Assembly (NCBI GenBank): GCA_003568415.1
Contig: PWXV01000007.1
Location: 1-32,527, forward strand
Direction: 5' to 3'
DNA: 32,527 nt
Origin: Ignavibacteriales bacterium
GTDB taxonomy: Bacteria > Bacteroidota > Ignavibacteria > T3Sed10-11
Shown here: piece by piece, positions 31,971 through 32,527 of the stretch
How positions within the stretch are numbered: the stretch's first letter is position 1
Layout of the letters: each line of letters begins with the position of its first letter
Translations under genes and position numbers: made by a program
The notes under the pieces: generated by a model
What the model saw: the letters and a program-made list of their open reading frames with translations, nothing else
Told to the model about the DNA's origin: nothing
Databases searched by the model: none

Positions 31971-32527
31971 TCATTGGCCCATCCTGTCTTTTACACGCTC
32001 CAATCTTGTCTGTGCAATCTCCCGAACATCGGAGGATACATCCTCGTCGAGCACGGTTTGGTAATAGCGGGAAGCCTCTTCATATAATTCCATTGTTTCG
32101 AGCGATTCCGCAGCAAGCATCATTGCATCGATCCGGTAGTCGCCGTCGGGATAGAGGCGGAGTGTCTCGCGGATTTTCAATACAGCCGACCCGCTATAAT
32201 TCTGATCAATCAAAAACTTTGCACCGTTAATACGAAACCGGGCCGTTGTAATATCAACATCTATGGTATCTTCATCCACCCGTGTACGGGGAGAACCGTG
32301 GAGCACCGTGGTCCGTGGAACGGGACGATCGTCATCCATACGCTCCGGTACCGAGAGCATATCTTCGGTTGCAAGCCGTAACAGTAGTTCATCCCGGTCC
32401 ATAGATCTGAAATCGGCGCCGTCGACAATTGTTTGTGATGGTATCCGATATACAGCACCGTCATCAAGCCGCAGTACAACCATTGCATCCTCCCCTGTTT
32501 TTATCGTATCTTCGGGGCGAAGTGTTG
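31971..32527 (-). CDS. FecR-domain protein with TPR-like C-terminus (5' end missing)
   Basis: The frame stays open to the right edge, so the real start lies outside the window; the ATG at 32483 is internal. The visible N-terminal part reads RPEDTIKTGEDAMVVLRLDD followed by GAVYRIPS, the typical FecR/LPS-transport-like beta-helix pattern (a D-x-I-x-T-G step followed by a V-x-L-x-D-G step). After a low-complexity linker, about 75 C-terminal residues look like TPR or Sel1-type helices (LKIRETLRLYPDGDY, AESLETMELYEEASRYYQ). FecR-domain proteins are usually periplasmic and scaffold envelope complexes. It is the first visible gene of the five-gene envelope set. Confidence 0.78.
   Translation of the reverse strand, partial: TLRPEDTIKTGEDAMVVLRLDDGAVYRIPSQTIVDGADFRSMDRDELLLRLATEDMLSVPERMDDDRPVPRTTVLHGSPRTRVDEDTIDVDITTARFRINGAKFLIDQNYSGSAVLKIRETLRLYPDGDYRIDAMMLAAESLETMELYEEASRYYQTVLDEDVSSDVREIAQTRLERVKDRMGQ

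Noticed and set aside
32261-32488. 75-codon minus-strand frame near the right edge
   Set aside because: It is a shadow of the FecR/TPR gene in another frame, which has domain support and stays open to the edge.

Overview
The window looks like a chromosomal segment of a Gram-negative, probably FCB-group bacterium (Ignavibacteriota, Calditrichota or Balneolota-like). This placement is an inference from gene content: a lipoprotein signal peptidase, outer-membrane beta-barrels and lipoproteins, a GTP-type PEP carboxykinase, a DivIVA protein in a yggS-divIVA-pnp-ileS-dksA-lspA-rluD string, and sigma70-like TTGxxx-N16/17-TAxxxT promoters. I saw no insertion sequence, CRISPR array, tRNA or rRNA gene. 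Apart from the left edge (a type I restriction subunit) the window is housekeeping in character.

Layout. 1-2570 (minus): the 5' part of hsdR, a 344-base gap, a coiled-coil membrane-anchored protein of unknown function and a DUF2784 protein. 2614-7180 (plus): a PA0069-type radical SAM gene, then a thiamin thiazole cluster thiO-thiS-thiG-tenI-thiE, with a 24-bp-stem hairpin between thiS and thiG. 7362-10414 (plus): pckG with its terminator, then a thioester-reductase-like SDR. 10422-12164 (minus): an OmpR-type response regulator and its histidine kinase. 12319-24515 (minus): yggS, divIVA, pnp, a DUF2905 protein, ileS, a DksA/TraR-type zinc finger protein, lspA, rluD and two secreted amidohydrolases. 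24702-28309 (plus): a TPR protein, aroE, larE and a four-helix membrane protein, nearly all overlapping or abutting. 28417-29307 (plus): perR with a ferritin-like gene. 29394-32527 (minus): five envelope genes (FecR/TPR protein, two lipoproteins, two beta-barrels) that run off the right edge.

How the genes work together. ThiO supplies the glycine imine, ThiS carries sulfur and ThiG builds the thiazole. A TenI-like protein can tautomerise the product and ThiE can join it to the pyrimidine; the pyrimidine synthase ThiC is not in the window. PerR most likely controls the downstream ferritin-like iron protein and itself through palindromes at its own promoter. The right-hand five genes are all exported and share one direction, with one shared bidirectional terminator at 29328-29376; their joint function is unknown.

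Most notable observations. (1) The isoleucyl-tRNA synthetase has GXHH (G55-I-H57-H58) where class I synthetases have HXGH, the swap described for mupirocin-hyper-resistant type 2 IleRS, and here it sits in the housekeeping ileS-lspA cluster. (2) One exported 1031-residue protein joins a degenerate and an intact amidohydrolase domain and is followed by a second degenerate amidohydrolase. (3) PerR has all five regulatory-metal ligands in exact register and two candidate operators. (4) The exported five-gene set at the right edge has no recognisable function and is the best candidate for something undescribed.
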